Shown piece after piece: positions 34,062-43,179 of a stretch of DNA of 64,000 bases. The notes under the pieces are model-generated. The model did not search any database. It worked only from the letters and a program-made list of their open reading frames with translations, and was not told the DNA's origin. The stretch lies in assembly GCA_021737785.1 (NCBI GenBank), contig JAIPDI010000029.1, forward strand, positions 1-64,000. Reading direction: 5' to 3'. This stretch comes from Deltaproteobacteria bacterium (GTDB taxonomy: Bacteria > Desulfobacterota > DSM-4660 > Desulfatiglandales > Desulfatiglandaceae). The position numbers and the translations under genes are program-made. Each line of letters begins with the position of its first letter. Within the stretch, counting starts at the first letter, position 1.

Positions 34062-35885
34062 TCAACGCCCTCCCCTTTCCCTCACATTGAACTCCAGCTT
34101 GAATTTCCGATCCGTCTCCCGGGCGACGCACCACAGCTCCAGGGTCCCCACCTCTGTGACCTTGATCTGAAGGGTTACGGGAACAACGGCCCCGGTTTCC
34201 CCTTCCAGCCGGGTTTCAAGGGTGGCGACCGGTGCAATTTCTCCGCCCCAGTCCTCCACCACCGTACCGACGGCGTCATGACGGCGGGTGGTGGAGCCTA
34301 AGAAGTCGAACCTGACAGGCTCGCCCGTCACCAGACCGAACTCCTTGTCCGGGATCCGGGCCTCGGCGCCCTCTTCCATGCCAAAAGGGGCGACGCATAA
34401 GGCCTTGACCGGTGTAGGGACCCCTGGAACCGCCGGCATGGCGGCTTCAATCCCGATATAATACGTCCTTGACAGCCCGCTGCGGATGCGCACCCCTCTA
34501 CCCCGCCGGACCAGGCCATAATATGCCGCGCCTCTTGCCACGGCCAGGTCAAAATCATGGGTTTCAATTTCCGAAGGTCGCGGCTGTTTCTCGCTGTCCG
34601 CCCATGATGAAAGGAGGTCGAGCACACGTCTTCTCAAGCCCCCGGCCTTCATAACGCCCCCGTTAAAAAGAACCGCAGTGGGGCATACAAACCTCCCCTC
34701 TCCGGCCTCGGCATACGCAGCGTCCTGTTGGCCCAGAAACCGGGCCAGATGGTGAGTAACGGCCGGGTCGGACGTATACGAAAGGCCCATCTCCCTCATC
34801 CCGGTGCGAAGCTGCTCCCGTGGACGAACCGTCCGGTCGCACTCCGGAAAAAAACCGCGGGTCAAGACTTCCTCCACCTCTCCCCATGTCAACTCGGTTT
34901 TGATCGTATTGCCGATCAACCGGCTTCCCCTGCCCAGAATCGTAACGGGCCAGACATCAAGCCCTTCCTCCCTGAATAGGTGCTCTTTGGCTGAACGGCA
35001 ACTGTGACACAAGGTCCTCATCTGGTAGGCGTCCAGCTTTTGCCCCTTCACAGCCAGCCGGTTGGCCACGGTATACGCCAGGGTCAAATCCATGTTATCC
35101 CCGCCCACCAAGAGATGGTCCCCCACGGCGACCCGTTCCAATGCCAGTCCTCCCTCTTCCTGGGAGACTTCGATCAGGCTGAAATCCGTGGTTCCACCCC
35201 CTATGTCCGCCACCAGGATTCGATCCCCCACGCTTACCAGTTCCCGCCACCCTTCCTTTGCAGAGTTCAGCCATGCATAAAAGGCGGCCTGGGGTTCCTC
35301 GAGAAGGGTGCTTTTGGGGAAACCCGCCAGTTCTGCCGCCTTGACCGTCAGGTCCCTGGCCACCGCATCAAAAGACGCGGGGACTGTCAGGAACACCTCC
35401 TGGTTCTCCAGACGCAACCTCTCATCATGCTCGGCCATGACGTGGTTCCAGCTATCCTTGATGTGCCTCAGAATGGCTGCAGAGGCCTCCACCGGCGACA
35501 GCTTGGGGCTGTCCTCGGGGGCCTCCCACGGGAGGATCGCCTCGTTTCGGTCTACACCGGTATGGCAAAGCCATGACTTGGTGGAGGCAATCGCCCGTAA
35601 AGGAATTTCGGCTCCCCGGTCCCGCGCAAATTCTCCCACTGCCAGGGAATTCCCCTTGTCCCAGGGCAATTCAAGACTCCCTTCCGGAAGATCGTGGGGA
35701 GCCGGCAGGAACAGGAAAGACGGCAACACCGCGCTTTCTCCGATCGAGCCGGGCCCCACCAGTTGAGGAATCTTAAAAATGTTTATGGCGGGTTCATCAT
35801 ATTCATCGACCGGGATTTTGGCAAAGGCTGCCACGCTGTTGGTGGTGCCCAGGTCTATCCCTATCACATAAACGGGTTCAGACAT
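34062..35885 (-). CDS. Hsp70-family protein
   Basis: 607 residues from ATG 35885 (AAGGAG 6 bases upstream). Motifs: VIGIDLGTTNSVAAF, TVPASFDAVARDLTVKAA, LVADIGGGTTDFSL and TAVLFNGGVMKAG. It carries the KSWLCH insertion seen in the 933-residue partner and a short beta-rich C-terminus (residues 480-607) in place of a normal lid, so it is not DnaK. Starts 10 bases after the DUF2760 gene. The two Hsp70s probably work as a pair. Confidence 0.9.
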   Translation of the reverse strand: MSEPVYVIGIDLGTTNSVAAFAKIPVDEYDEPAINIFKIPQLVGPGSIGESAVLPSFLFLPAPHDLPEGSLELPWDKGNSLAVGEFARDRGAEIPLRAIASTKSWLCHTGVDRNEAILPWEAPEDSPKLSPVEASAAILRHIKDSWNHVMAEHDERLRLENQEVFLTVPASFDAVARDLTVKAAELAGFPKSTLLEEPQAAFYAWLNSAKEGWRELVSVGDRILVADIGGGTTDFSLIEVSQEEGGLALERVAVGDHLLVGGDNMDLTLAYTVANRLAVKGQKLDAYQMRTLCHSCRSAKEHLFREEGLDVWPVTILGRGSRLIGNTIKTELTWGEVEEVLTRGFFPECDRTVRPREQLRTGMREMGLSYTSDPAVTHHLARFLGQQDAAYAEAGEGRFVCPTAVLFNGGVMKAGGLRRRVLDLLSSWADSEKQPRPSEIETHDFDLAVARGAAYYGLVRRGRGVRIRSGLSRTYYIGIEAAMPAVPGVPTPVKALCVAPFGMEEGAEARIPDKEFGLVTGEPVRFDFLGSTTRRHDAVGTVVEDWGGEIAPVATLETRLEGETGAVVPVTLQIKVTEVGTLELWCVARETDRKFKLEFNVRERGGR

Positions 35886-35895
35886 GGAATACTCC

Positions 35896-36666
35896 TTACT
35901 CAATTTCCACCTCTGCCGGTGCGATAATGGTGGGATCCTGAGAACCTGACAGGGTAGGGAGATTCAGACCGGTAGTCCGCCAGCCCCGGTGCTGCAAGGT
36001 CCCTCTGAACGGGGGCCGGCCGGACACATTGCCTGTGAGCCGGATGCTGTTGGCGTCAAACCCGGCGTCAACCATTATCGATTCCCCTTCGTCCCTGTCG
36101 ATGACGGGCTTGGGGGCCACATATTTATTCAGACTTTCCCGGCAGCTCTCCTGTATCCCCCTGACAGCAGCCCCAATCTGAGCGTCATCATAGGCCTGAA
36201 GGTTCTCCTGTAAAAAATCCACCAGCCGCCCTTCCCTCTGCAAAAGAGAAAGGAGATGAAGAGATCTCCGCTGATCGATCCTTGCCTGCGCTTTCTTCTC
36301 CTCGGATGACTGTTCAGGGGGTATTGCCATCTCTTTCCCTGCCCTGACCGGTGGTGACGGTGCGACCCGGGTATCTCCTGTCCTCCCCTTCCGAATCGCC
36401 GAACGAAGGTTCAACCAGACAAGAAATCCGATAACCGCGAGACCTGCTGCCAGAACCGAAGCAACTCTCAGGGTTATATGCCGCCAGGAAAGTTCAATTT
36501 CAGCCAACAATTGAGGATCCAGGACCTTCTGTTGGTGTGTATCCAGACTCTCCTTGAATAGTCCCAATTCCCAATACCCGACACCGGCGAGCACCATCCC
36601 CAAAACCAGAAACCAAACCAAAATCCAGAGTGCCAACTGACGAGAAGAATTATCTGATGTTTTCAT
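35896..36666 (-). CDS. DUF2760 membrane-anchored protein
   Basis: 256 residues from ATG 36666 (GGAGG 4 bases upstream). Two transmembrane helices are visible (LALWILVWFLVLGMVLAGVG and VASVLAAGLAVIGFLVWLNL), followed by a polar linker and the DUF2760 domain (RLVDFLQENLQAYDDAQIGA, then IRLTGNVSGRPPFRG, GWRTTGLNLP, IIAPAEVEIE). DUF2760 genes are regularly found with this pair of Hsp70s; the membrane anchor suggests that the chaperones act at the inner membrane. First gene of the operon. Confidence 0.87.
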   Translation of the reverse strand: MKTSDNSSRQLALWILVWFLVLGMVLAGVGYWELGLFKESLDTHQQKVLDPQLLAEIELSWRHITLRVASVLAAGLAVIGFLVWLNLRSAIRKGRTGDTRVAPSPPVRAGKEMAIPPEQSSEEKKAQARIDQRRSLHLLSLLQREGRLVDFLQENLQAYDDAQIGAAVRGIQESCRESLNKYVAPKPVIDRDEGESIMVDAGFDANSIRLTGNVSGRPPFRGTLQHRGWRTTGLNLPTLSGSQDPTIIAPAEVEIE

Positions 36667-36849
36667 GTTGCCTCCCTCACGCGTCCTTTCATCAAAACCC
36701 AATATTAAGGGCCAAATCTCAGATTTCAAGCTTCGACGTTAATTCGAACCAGGCGCCCCTATAATTCTTCGGGGGCGCGCTGTCTTATAGAGAGCTCTGA
36801 ACTTCCTGGCAACCTCATTCCTGCGTTGTTTAAATACCATCTCTGCTCC
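36667..36849. other. Upstream region of the Hsp70 operon, no gene
   Basis: A GC-rich stretch (GGGGGCGCGC) followed by AT-rich DNA. No confident promoter or ORF is seen. Confidence 0.4.
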
Positions 36850-36995
36850 TTAGGCCCCTATTTCCAATAACCCTGTAACAAAAAACAAGAAAATCTGTTT
36901 GTTTCTCAGTACGCCTTATTTTATAGACTCACACGGAGCCACCCCGAGTGAAACAACACAGAAAAAGTTTCACCGGGCAGGCAAAGAACACAGAG
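36850..36995. repeat. Dispersed repeat, copy 1
   Basis: From CCCCTATTTCCAATAACCC through CTGTTTGT, TTATAGACTCACACGGAGCC and CAAAGAACACAGAGAAAAGG. A second copy is at 43014-43130, matching over about 80 bases with few changes, then again after a 40-base insertion present here. Confidence 0.8.
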
Positions 36996-37244
36996 AAAAG
37001 GGCATGTTCCCGTTTATTTACAAAAAAACCTTTGTGTGCGCTGTGTCTCTGTGTGAGCCCCGCCTGGGCGGAATTGGTTGCGGGTATCCGCTTTAGAACA
37101 TTCAATCCTATAGGTTTGAATTGACATTCCTGCATGGATTTATGAGATTATAGGCAAATTATTCCAGAGTCACCATGAGCCGATCCCACACTGTTTTTAT
37201 TGTTTCTCCCACTGACACCGGAATCCAAGACTGGAGGTTTAGCG

Positions 37245-37472
37245 ATGAAGAGACTCATCATGATTTTCACGATGTTTGCCGCACTGATGATTGGCGGTTG
37301 TTCGGGAGAGAACGCCAAGGAAATTTTTGAAACCGCTCAGTTGGAGGAGCTGCAGAAAAACCATGCTCATGCAAAAGAACTTTACCGCAAATTAATCCAA
37401 AAACATCCCGAAAGCGCGTATGCAGCAAAGGCAAGGGAAAAGCTGGATGCATTGAACCGTGCCGGACAGTAA
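37245..37472 (+). CDS. Small lipoprotein with TPR-like helices
   Basis: 75 residues from ATG 37245 (GGAGG 7 bases upstream). A signal peptide (MKRLIMIFTMFAALMIGGC) ends in a lipobox-type cysteine, so the mature protein is about 57 residues. It has a single TPR-like helical pair (AQLEELQKNHAHAKELYRKL, PESAYAAKAREKL). Such small TPR lipoproteins act in envelope complexes, like a single unit of YfgC/YbgF-type proteins; the partner is unknown. No terminator is obvious downstream. Confidence 0.75.
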   Translation: MKRLIMIFTMFAALMIGGCSGENAKEIFETAQLEELQKNHAHAKELYRKLIQKHPESAYAAKAREKLDALNRAGQ

Positions 37473-37828
37473 TTTTTTCGAGGGATTGACCTGACAACGA
37501 GAGGAACGGTGGAAAGAAGATCCCGGAGAATCGCTTTTTCAACAAGGCGGCGAGACCCTGGGATGGGAAGAACGGAGCGCCCGCCTCAGCCGGCAATTCG
37601 TAGATTATCTTTGAAGACGCCTTCCGGCACGCTGAGGCATGCAAAGGCATTTACGATCCATCCGGGGGTGTGAATCAGCTCTCTTGCTCTCTGCACATCC
37701 ATATCAAGCGTGTTGTGCGCGGTAAGGGAAAATATCACAATATGATGATGAGTACTCTTGAAAGCGCTTTCGAGACACCCTCCCACGCAAAGCACCGGCC
37801 CAAAGCGATTGACGGCCGAAGTGAATAG
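37473..37828. other. Gap, possibly holding a gene remnant
   Basis: A minus-strand frame at 37586-37705 reads protein-like (RARELIHTPGWIVNAFACLS, VPEGVFKDNL) but has no ribosome site or known family. It may be a decayed gene. Nothing else is seen. Confidence 0.3.
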
Positions 37829-37866
37829 AAAAGCCCCATGGACCGGTTTGGATCTATGGGGCTTTT
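37829..37866. terminator. Rho-independent terminator downstream of the HU gene
   Basis: AAAGCCCCAT and ATGGGGCTTTT form a 10-pair stem with a 16-base loop; T-runs occur on both strands, so it can end transcription in both directions. Confidence 0.75.
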
Positions 37867-37947
37867 GTGTTATTCAACAACGTCTGACACAATCATCAAA
37901 GAAAACTATACGGGCACAAGGACCCTGATGAAACGTGGACCATTCTA

Positions 37948-38322
37948 TCAGGCAGACATCTCCTTGACTTTCTTCAAGGGGCGGATTTTGACCGCCCGGC
38001 GAGCCGGTTTGGCCTTGAACACGGTCTCTTCTTTAGTGAAAGGGTTGATCCCTTTGCGCGCCTTGGTCGCGGGTTTACGCTTAACTTCAATTTTGAAAAG
38101 ACCGGGAAATGTAAACTGACCGGGACCCCGCTTCTTGATATGACGCTCGATGAGGAAAGCAAATTCCTCGAATACCGATGATACCTGTTTTCTGGTAAGC
38201 TCGGTGTTTTGTGCAATCTCACTCATCAGCTCCGTTTTGGTCATTGGTTTCTTTAACGCCGTGGTCTTTCTGGTGTTCCCCTTCTTGCCCGCATCCTTCT
38301 TGCCCGTCTCTTTGGCAGCCAT
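37948..38322 (-). CDS. HU/IHF-family DNA-binding protein with basic N-terminal tail
   Basis: 124 residues. The HU fold is clear: MTKTELMSEIAQNTELTRKQ, FLIERHIKKRGPGQFTFPGL, and the arm region VKRKPATKARKGINPFTKEE. A lysine/glycine/threonine-rich extension of about 26 residues precedes it (AAKETGKKDAGKKGNTRK), as in some deltaproteobacterial HU homologs. It likely bends or compacts DNA. AAAGGAG lies 6 bases before the ATG; a sigma-70-like promoter is at 38439-38465. Confidence 0.92.
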   Translation of the reverse strand: MAAKETGKKDAGKKGNTRKTTALKKPMTKTELMSEIAQNTELTRKQVSSVFEEFAFLIERHIKKRGPGQFTFPGLFKIEVKRKPATKARKGINPFTKEETVFKAKPARRAVKIRPLKKVKEMSA

Positions 38323-38438
38323 TAAATGCTCCTTTCCTTGAAGATTGAAGTTTACATACTTTCCTTTCTGAGCATCGGAACAGCTCAGAAGGCGGCAAAA
38401 ACAAACATGAACATGACATACCCGTATATTGGGCTTCT

Positions 38439-38465
38439 ATTATAGTCTTTTCCGCATGTTGTCAA
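38439..38465 (-). promoter_or_regulatory. Sigma-70-type promoter of the HU gene
   Basis: Minus strand TTGACA and TATAAT, both perfect, but with only 15 bases between them. Expected start near 38432, leader about 110 bases. Confidence 0.6.
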
Positions 38466-38585
38466 TCGATTTATTGCAGATCGTTAAAAAAAAGCATACC
38501 TTTTGGTTCTTGATTTTTACAGAAGATAATGAAGGGAACGAAGAAGATGTTGTCGTCTGACTAAAGCAGGTACACCGGATATTTC

Positions 38586-39386
38586 CTATTGCTGCTGGCC
38601 CTGAAGATCTCTCCTGGCCATAAGTGCCGCACCCAGAGCGCCGATGATCTGCGGTTCGGAATAAACATGAATCGATTGGCCGAGTTTTTCCTCTATGAGC
38701 CTCACCACGCCGGTATTCTTGGCAACTCCGCCGCTCATGGTCACCGCGCCGTGAATGCCGATCCCCGTCACCATTGACCATACCCTGTTTACGATGGCGC
38801 GGTGGAGCCCCCGGATAATCTCTTCTCTGGGGTGGTTCCGTGCCACAAGGGATACAACCTCGCTTTCCGCGAAGACCGTACAGACACTGCTGATGCCCAC
38901 CTCTCCCCCTGCTTTTAAGGAGAGGGGCCCCATATCCTCCAGCTCAACCTGCAACTTATCTGCCATAACCTCAAGGAAACGGCCCGTGCCGGCCGCGCAC
39001 TTGTCGTTCATGGCAAAATCCAGGACCCTCCCTCCCTCTCCAACGCGGATCACCTTTGAATCCTGGCCGCCGATGTCGATAACGACCCCCGTGTCCGGAA
39101 AGAGGTGAAAGGCCCCCATGGCATGACAAGAAATTTCGGTGACCCGCCTATCAGCAAATGGGATGGAGACGCGTCCATAACCGGTTGCCACAGTTCGCCG
39201 GATCTGCTCACGCGCTATCCCCGATGCGGTGAGTGCCATTTTTAAGGCGGAGGACGCCGCATCCGTGCTGTTGGCGCCGGTCTGAACAATCGCGTAACCC
39301 GCGGTTCCGTCCTCCCTATCGAGAATAAGGGCCTCCGTACTGAGCGAGCCGACATCTATTCCTGCAACATAGTCCCGGCTTTTCAT
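38586..39386 (-). CDS. BadF/HgdC-type ATPase activator of 2-hydroxyacyl-CoA dehydratase
   Basis: 266 residues from ATG 39386. It is an ASKHA-fold ATPase: GIDVGSLSTEALI, VIDIGGQDSKVI and GAVTMSGGVAKN. Two cysteines in DKCAAGTGRFLE and VCTVFAESEVVSL are the family's ligands for the [4Fe-4S] cluster bridging the homodimer. These activators use ATP to inject one low-potential electron into the dehydratase. It is the last gene after the two dehydratase subunits. The protein is oxygen-sensitive in known cases, which supports an anaerobe. Confidence 0.93.
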   Translation of the reverse strand: MKSRDYVAGIDVGSLSTEALILDREDGTAGYAIVQTGANSTDAASSALKMALTASGIAREQIRRTVATGYGRVSIPFADRRVTEISCHAMGAFHLFPDTGVVIDIGGQDSKVIRVGEGGRVLDFAMNDKCAAGTGRFLEVMADKLQVELEDMGPLSLKAGGEVGISSVCTVFAESEVVSLVARNHPREEIIRGLHRAIVNRVWSMVTGIGIHGAVTMSGGVAKNTGVVRLIEEKLGQSIHVYSEPQIIGALGAALMARRDLQGQQQ

Positions 39387-39399
39387 ACCGCCTTTGATG

Positions 39400-39520
39400 C
39401 TTGTTAGGGGGTCATCAGTCATCGGTCATTATACCTTGGGCCGCCATGCTCCGCGCCAGACTGTGGTCATTGGGTTGTAACTGCCTACTGCCTGCTGCAT
39501 ACTGCTTCCTGATCTTTTGA
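39400..39520. repeat. Simple repeat patch between activator and dehydratase genes
   Basis: Plus strand GGTCATCAGTCATCGGTCATT and CTGCCTACTGCCTGCTGCATACTGC units. Same classes as in the gas vesicle island, showing that the repeats are genome-wide rather than island-specific. Confidence 0.7.
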
Positions 39521-39522
39521 CG

Positions 39523-40836
39523 TCATCCTTCCAGGGTTTCGAAAAAGGCCTCCAGACGCGTGTTCGTCTGTTCTTCGGAATACGCCCGAAAATCGGTGAT
39601 ATCCGCATCAACGATCACTGAAGGTATTTGCAGGCGATCCATCAGCAGCCGTTTGAGGTCGTACTGTCCTACGGAATAGGGTTTGCAGCTTTTGGCCGAA
39701 TGGATGACCAGTCCGTCCACATCATACTCCTTGACGAGTCTTTCCATCAGCCGCAGACGGTGGTCCAGATTGTTATTGAGCACTACAAGGCTGTAAGTCC
39801 TGGCCATGGATTCAAACGGACGATCTGCATCCATGAGGGAAGTCGTTTCCGCCCAGGCATTGGTGTAGGTGGCCGTAACGAAGTTCATCCCCCGATCGGC
39901 GAACAGGTTTGAAAACTCGCGGACTTTGTACCATATGGCGATGTTGTCCCACATCAATCGCTTTCGCTCATTTTGAATGGCCCCGATCCCCTTCTCAATC
40001 CTTTCCCGCAGTTCTTCCAGTAGTATATTGTAGTAGTCCAGGGCCACCGGAAGTCCTCTAAGGGAGACGATCGGCGCCAGATGGATAAAGGCATCAAAGA
40101 TGGTCATCGGCGCAGGGTGTGTCTTCATGGTGGCAAGGACCTCGCCCCAGGCAAACGATGAATCCCTCGCGATACGAATCATCTCCTGAAATTTGCGATG
40201 GTCAAAGCGGCGCCCCGATACCTGTTCCAGGACCGGAATCATCTCCTCCAACTGTTGCACCATATAGACCACATCCATCTCAGCAATATCTTCAAAATTA
40301 TAAGGGGTGTCAAAAAGGAGGAGGGGGATTTTCAATTGATGGGCCAGGACCCGGTACCAGTAAACAACGGTCTGGCAGATGTTGTTGGAAGCAAAGAGGA
40401 GGTCGGGCCTGGGCAACCTGCCGACCGGCGTCTTGCCCGAAAGGAAATGACCCAGGTCAATGCGGGCATAGGAGCAAAGATCCTGGTGGTAGCCACGCGC
40501 CTCCGCCTCTGCACAAAGCTCCGGTCCAAGCCTCTGTGCCCCGCAGAGGGCGCCGTGATTCTCAGGATAGATGGTATAAAATCCAAAGGGTCTCAGGATT
40601 TCCACGGGCGCGCCGCTGGTGACCCAGGCCACCGGCTTTGCCCCTTCCGCGTAGCGGGAGAGAAAGTAGTGGCGGGTCATGATCTCCTTCAGCCGGGTGG
40701 CACAATTGAGCCCGGGACCGAAACCGGGTTTGGACCTTTTATGGCCTTTCTTTTTTCCGGCGGCGGAAAGACGCATGACAGCGGGGGCCCCGACATCTTT
40801 CATAAAATGGTAACGGACACGCTTGGCAAGCGACAT
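39523..40836 (-). CDS. 2-hydroxyacyl-CoA dehydratase subunit (HgdA/BcrC family)
   Basis: 437 residues. It matches the dehydratase D-component family: VTSGAPVEILRPFGFYTIYP, CSYARIDLGHFL, LFASNNICQTVVYWYRVL and LVIHSAKSCKPYSVGQYDLK. Three cysteines in these motifs are likely [4Fe-4S] ligands. The enzyme removes water from a (R)-2-hydroxyacyl-CoA, or in the benzoyl-CoA reductase branch reduces the ring; which substrate applies here cannot be read from the sequence. It is partnered by the subunit at 41003-42121 and the activator at 38586. Confidence 0.9.
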   Translation of the reverse strand: MSLAKRVRYHFMKDVGAPAVMRLSAAGKKKGHKRSKPGFGPGLNCATRLKEIMTRHYFLSRYAEGAKPVAWVTSGAPVEILRPFGFYTIYPENHGALCGAQRLGPELCAEAEARGYHQDLCSYARIDLGHFLSGKTPVGRLPRPDLLFASNNICQTVVYWYRVLAHQLKIPLLLFDTPYNFEDIAEMDVVYMVQQLEEMIPVLEQVSGRRFDHRKFQEMIRIARDSSFAWGEVLATMKTHPAPMTIFDAFIHLAPIVSLRGLPVALDYYNILLEELRERIEKGIGAIQNERKRLMWDNIAIWYKVREFSNLFADRGMNFVTATYTNAWAETTSLMDADRPFESMARTYSLVVLNNNLDHRLRLMERLVKEYDVDGLVIHSAKSCKPYSVGQYDLKRLLMDRLQIPSVIVDADITDFRAYSEEQTNTRLEAFFETLEG

Positions 40837-40847
40837 GGTGAAATCTC

Positions 40848-40900
40848 TCTCTGGTTGTTGGATACTGGATTCTGGATGCTGGATGCTGGTGTTTCCAAAT
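40848..40900. repeat. GGATACTGGATTCTGGATG simple repeat
   Basis: Plus strand repeats of CTGGATNCTGGAT in tandem between the two dehydratase subunit genes; another class of intergenic low-complexity repeat. Confidence 0.75.
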
Positions 40901-41002
40901 TTGGACTTAAGCGTTTAGGGTGCCTGAAGTTGAAGAGGAAGAATTCCGATTTAAACCCTCAACGCCTCACGGAGCACTTTTCTACCTCACGCCTTGCGCC
41001 TC

Positions 41003-42121
41003 TCATCGCCGGCCGATCATCTCCACGAACGCTTCAATCCGTGTGGTCAATTGACCGCTCAATCCCTGGTTCAGGTCCACATCCATTGTCAGCACGGCTG
41101 CACCGCCTTTCTTCACGGCCTCTGCCATACGGGGGACATCAAACCATTCGGGCTCGCAAAATTTTACCAGATAAAAAATCACCCCCCTGGCCTTGCTGAC
41201 CGCTATCTTTTCCATGAGGTAATCTATCCGCGCCTCCAACGGCGAGTCCTTGGTGGTACAAGGCGGCATGCTAAAATAGCTGTCCGCAAGCGCTTCAAAG
41301 GGGTCCTGATCCATGTTTGAATTCAGCGGAATCCTCCTACCGCAGCATAAGAGATCGTCATCCGCCACCCTTACCCCCAGTTCATCCAAAAGGTTCAGGA
41401 TCTCCGGTGGATTGGGGAGAATACCGCTCAGAATCACACCGGGTCCCCTCCGGTCTCCTCCCCTGTACGCCTTTAGAAAATCCTCCAACACGGGGATAAA
41501 ATCATCGGGATGGAGATACTCCCCCTGACGGATCATGCGATAAAAATCGGCATTAGAGGCTGAAAGCATCCCATGACGCCTTTCATCATAGATCTCTCTC
41601 AGAAGGGACGCCAAATGATACCCCTCATCCACCCGTCGTTTCAGCTCGGTTTTGCTCATGGGCCCTAGATCGCTTTCTAGTCGGGAGACCAGGGACTTGA
41701 GCTGTTCCAGATAATAGCGGCGGGACGATGGCCGATACGGGGCCTTTGGGTGATAAAAAAAATAGCAGGGCTTATCCACTCCCAGATAATCATAGACAAT
41801 GGATGCCATATTCTGGATAGAGTCGCAGGTGTGAGGGAACAGAAATCCGTCCAATAGGTCGCCCTTGCCCTGAAGGATCAGCTCCAGTCCCAATTTGACC
41901 ACGGAACAGATATACGGCTGAAGGTGGGCATTGGCGCCGGAAACCTCAAGCGGCGGATCCCAAATCTCCGCAGGCACACAATTAAAGGCCCAAAGGATCT
42001 CCTTCGGGTAATGTGCAGGGAAAACGCCGATAAGACGGCGGCCTTTTTCTTTTTGTTCCTCGAGGTATTCTCTTCGCGTCATCAGATGCTCTGTGTAGGG
42101 GGTAACTTGGGTTATCATCAT
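41003..42121 (-). CDS. 2-hydroxyacyl-CoA dehydratase subunit (HgdB/BcrB family)
   Basis: 372 residues. Family motifs: GVFPAHYPKEILWAFNCVPA, PYICSVVKLGLELIL, FPHTCDSIQNMASI, DDDLLCCGRR and FYLVKFCEPEWFDVPRM. The conserved cysteines (about residues 48, 72, 99, 264 region) fit [4Fe-4S] binding. First gene of the three-gene dehydratase set. With only two core subunits plus an activator, it looks more like a dehydratase than a four-subunit class I benzoyl-CoA reductase. A possible promoter is at 42143-42171. Confidence 0.9.
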   Translation of the reverse strand: MMITQVTPYTEHLMTRREYLEEQKEKGRRLIGVFPAHYPKEILWAFNCVPAEIWDPPLEVSGANAHLQPYICSVVKLGLELILQGKGDLLDGFLFPHTCDSIQNMASIVYDYLGVDKPCYFFYHPKAPYRPSSRRYYLEQLKSLVSRLESDLGPMSKTELKRRVDEGYHLASLLREIYDERRHGMLSASNADFYRMIRQGEYLHPDDFIPVLEDFLKAYRGGDRRGPGVILSGILPNPPEILNLLDELGVRVADDDLLCCGRRIPLNSNMDQDPFEALADSYFSMPPCTTKDSPLEARIDYLMEKIAVSKARGVIFYLVKFCEPEWFDVPRMAEAVKKGGAAVLTMDVDLNQGLSGQLTTRIEAFVEMIGRR

Positions 42122-42142
42122 GTGAGAAGAAATAGTGGGTCA

Positions 42143-42171
42143 CTCTAAAAGAATATCCGGAGATGTGTCAA
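42143..42171 (-). promoter_or_regulatory. Possible sigma-70 promoter of the dehydratase genes
   Basis: Minus strand TTGACA, 17-base spacer, weak -10 TTAGAG. TTGACT also occurs just upstream. Good -35 but poor -10, so tentative. Confidence 0.4.
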
Positions 42172-42445
42172 GTCAATATCCACTTGACACCCGAATCCCT
42201 TTTCCATATTTTCTTGAATTCAGAACAAAAGCGACGCCCTGTACGAAAAAGATATGGGACAGCGGCGCGATGGTGGATGCCGGACCCGATTCGGGCACTC
42301 ATATGGAGATGACTGTCTCAGTCTGACTGCCCCGCCAGAGGGTGCACTTATGGGATAGAAATATCCAAGGTGGACATCGAATGGCTAAACAGACCGCCTC
42401 TTGAATTTTTTTGGGGAATACCAGGTGCTCCAAAGGAAAGACCGC
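42172..42445. other. Intergenic gap, nothing recognised
   Basis: No ORF with a ribosome site and no repeat family from elsewhere in the window; the divergent promoter for the acyltransferase is not obvious. Confidence 0.4.
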
Positions 42446-43018
42446 ATGTGCCGATTTGTAACGGGGTTCATCAGGATCGTCCTGTATCCGTTCTACGACA
42501 TTAAAATCGAAGGCCGGGAACGACTGCCTCTAAAAGATGCCTTTATCCTCCTCCCCAAGCACCAGCGGTGGCAGGATATCCCCATTATTGCCCTTGCCAC
42601 GCCCCGATCCCTCTATTACATCGCCAAACATGAGTTGTTCACCAACCGGCTGGCTGCCTGGCTACTGGAATCCCTCGGGGGAATTCCCCTGAATCGGAAA
42701 CAACCGATGAAGAGCAGAGGGTCCATAAAGGCCATGATGGCGTTTCTGAAAGGTGGTGAGGGGGTCGTGCTTTTTCCCGAGGGCACCTACTATGAAAACA
42801 GGATGGGTCCCGGCAAATCCGGAATGCTGCGGTTGATCATCTCACGGATGTCTTTCCCCCTGATTCCCACAGGGGTCCACTACAAAAGAATGTATTTGAG
42901 GACCGCAGTCCGGGTTTCTTTCGGCACCCCGATTTATCCGGACAACAACATCCCGCCCGAGTCGGTTCTCAATACGGTAATGCAGAGGATTGCCGTACTC
43001 TCGGGATTAGGCCCTTAG
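42446..43018 (+). CDS. 1-acyl-glycerol-3-phosphate acyltransferase-like protein
   Basis: 190 residues from ATG 42446 (AAAGGAA 7 bases upstream; a TTG at 42401 lacks one). It is of the PlsC family: HQRWQD supplies the HX4D catalytic motif, GIPLNRKQ the second block, VVLFPEGTYYENR the substrate-binding FPEG block, and FPLIPTGVHY the fourth. It is expected to acylate lysophosphatidate or a related lipid at the inner membrane. A hydrophobic helix near residues 5-15 could help membrane docking. It is followed by a dispersed repeat. Confidence 0.85.
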   Translation: MCRFVTGFIRIVLYPFYDIKIEGRERLPLKDAFILLPKHQRWQDIPIIALATPRSLYYIAKHELFTNRLAAWLLESLGGIPLNRKQPMKSRGSIKAMMAFLKGGEGVVLFPEGTYYENRMGPGKSGMLRLIISRMSFPLIPTGVHYKRMYLRTAVRVSFGTPIYPDNNIPPESVLNTVMQRIAVLSGLGP

Positions 43019-43130
43019 TCCCCTATTTCCAATAACCCTGTAACAAAGAACAAGAAAATCTGTTTGTATCTCAGCACGCATTATTCTATAGACTCACACG
43101 GAGCCACAAAGAACACAGAGAAAAGGGTTT
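43014..43130. repeat. Dispersed repeat, copy 2
   Basis: Matches copy 1 at 36850-36995 closely over TCCAATAACCCTGTAACAAA through ACTCACACGGAGCCA, then joins directly to CAAAGAACACAGAGAAAAGG. It begins at the stop codon of the acyltransferase gene. Confidence 0.8.
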
Positions 43131-43179
43131 GCACCCATACCTTTTTGGTTGCGGCCGTCAGGCCGCCTTGGGATAGACG

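Noticed and set aside
38586-42121. Four-subunit class I benzoyl-CoA reductase
   Set aside because: Only two core subunits and one activator are present, so a 2-hydroxyacyl-CoA dehydratase is more likely.
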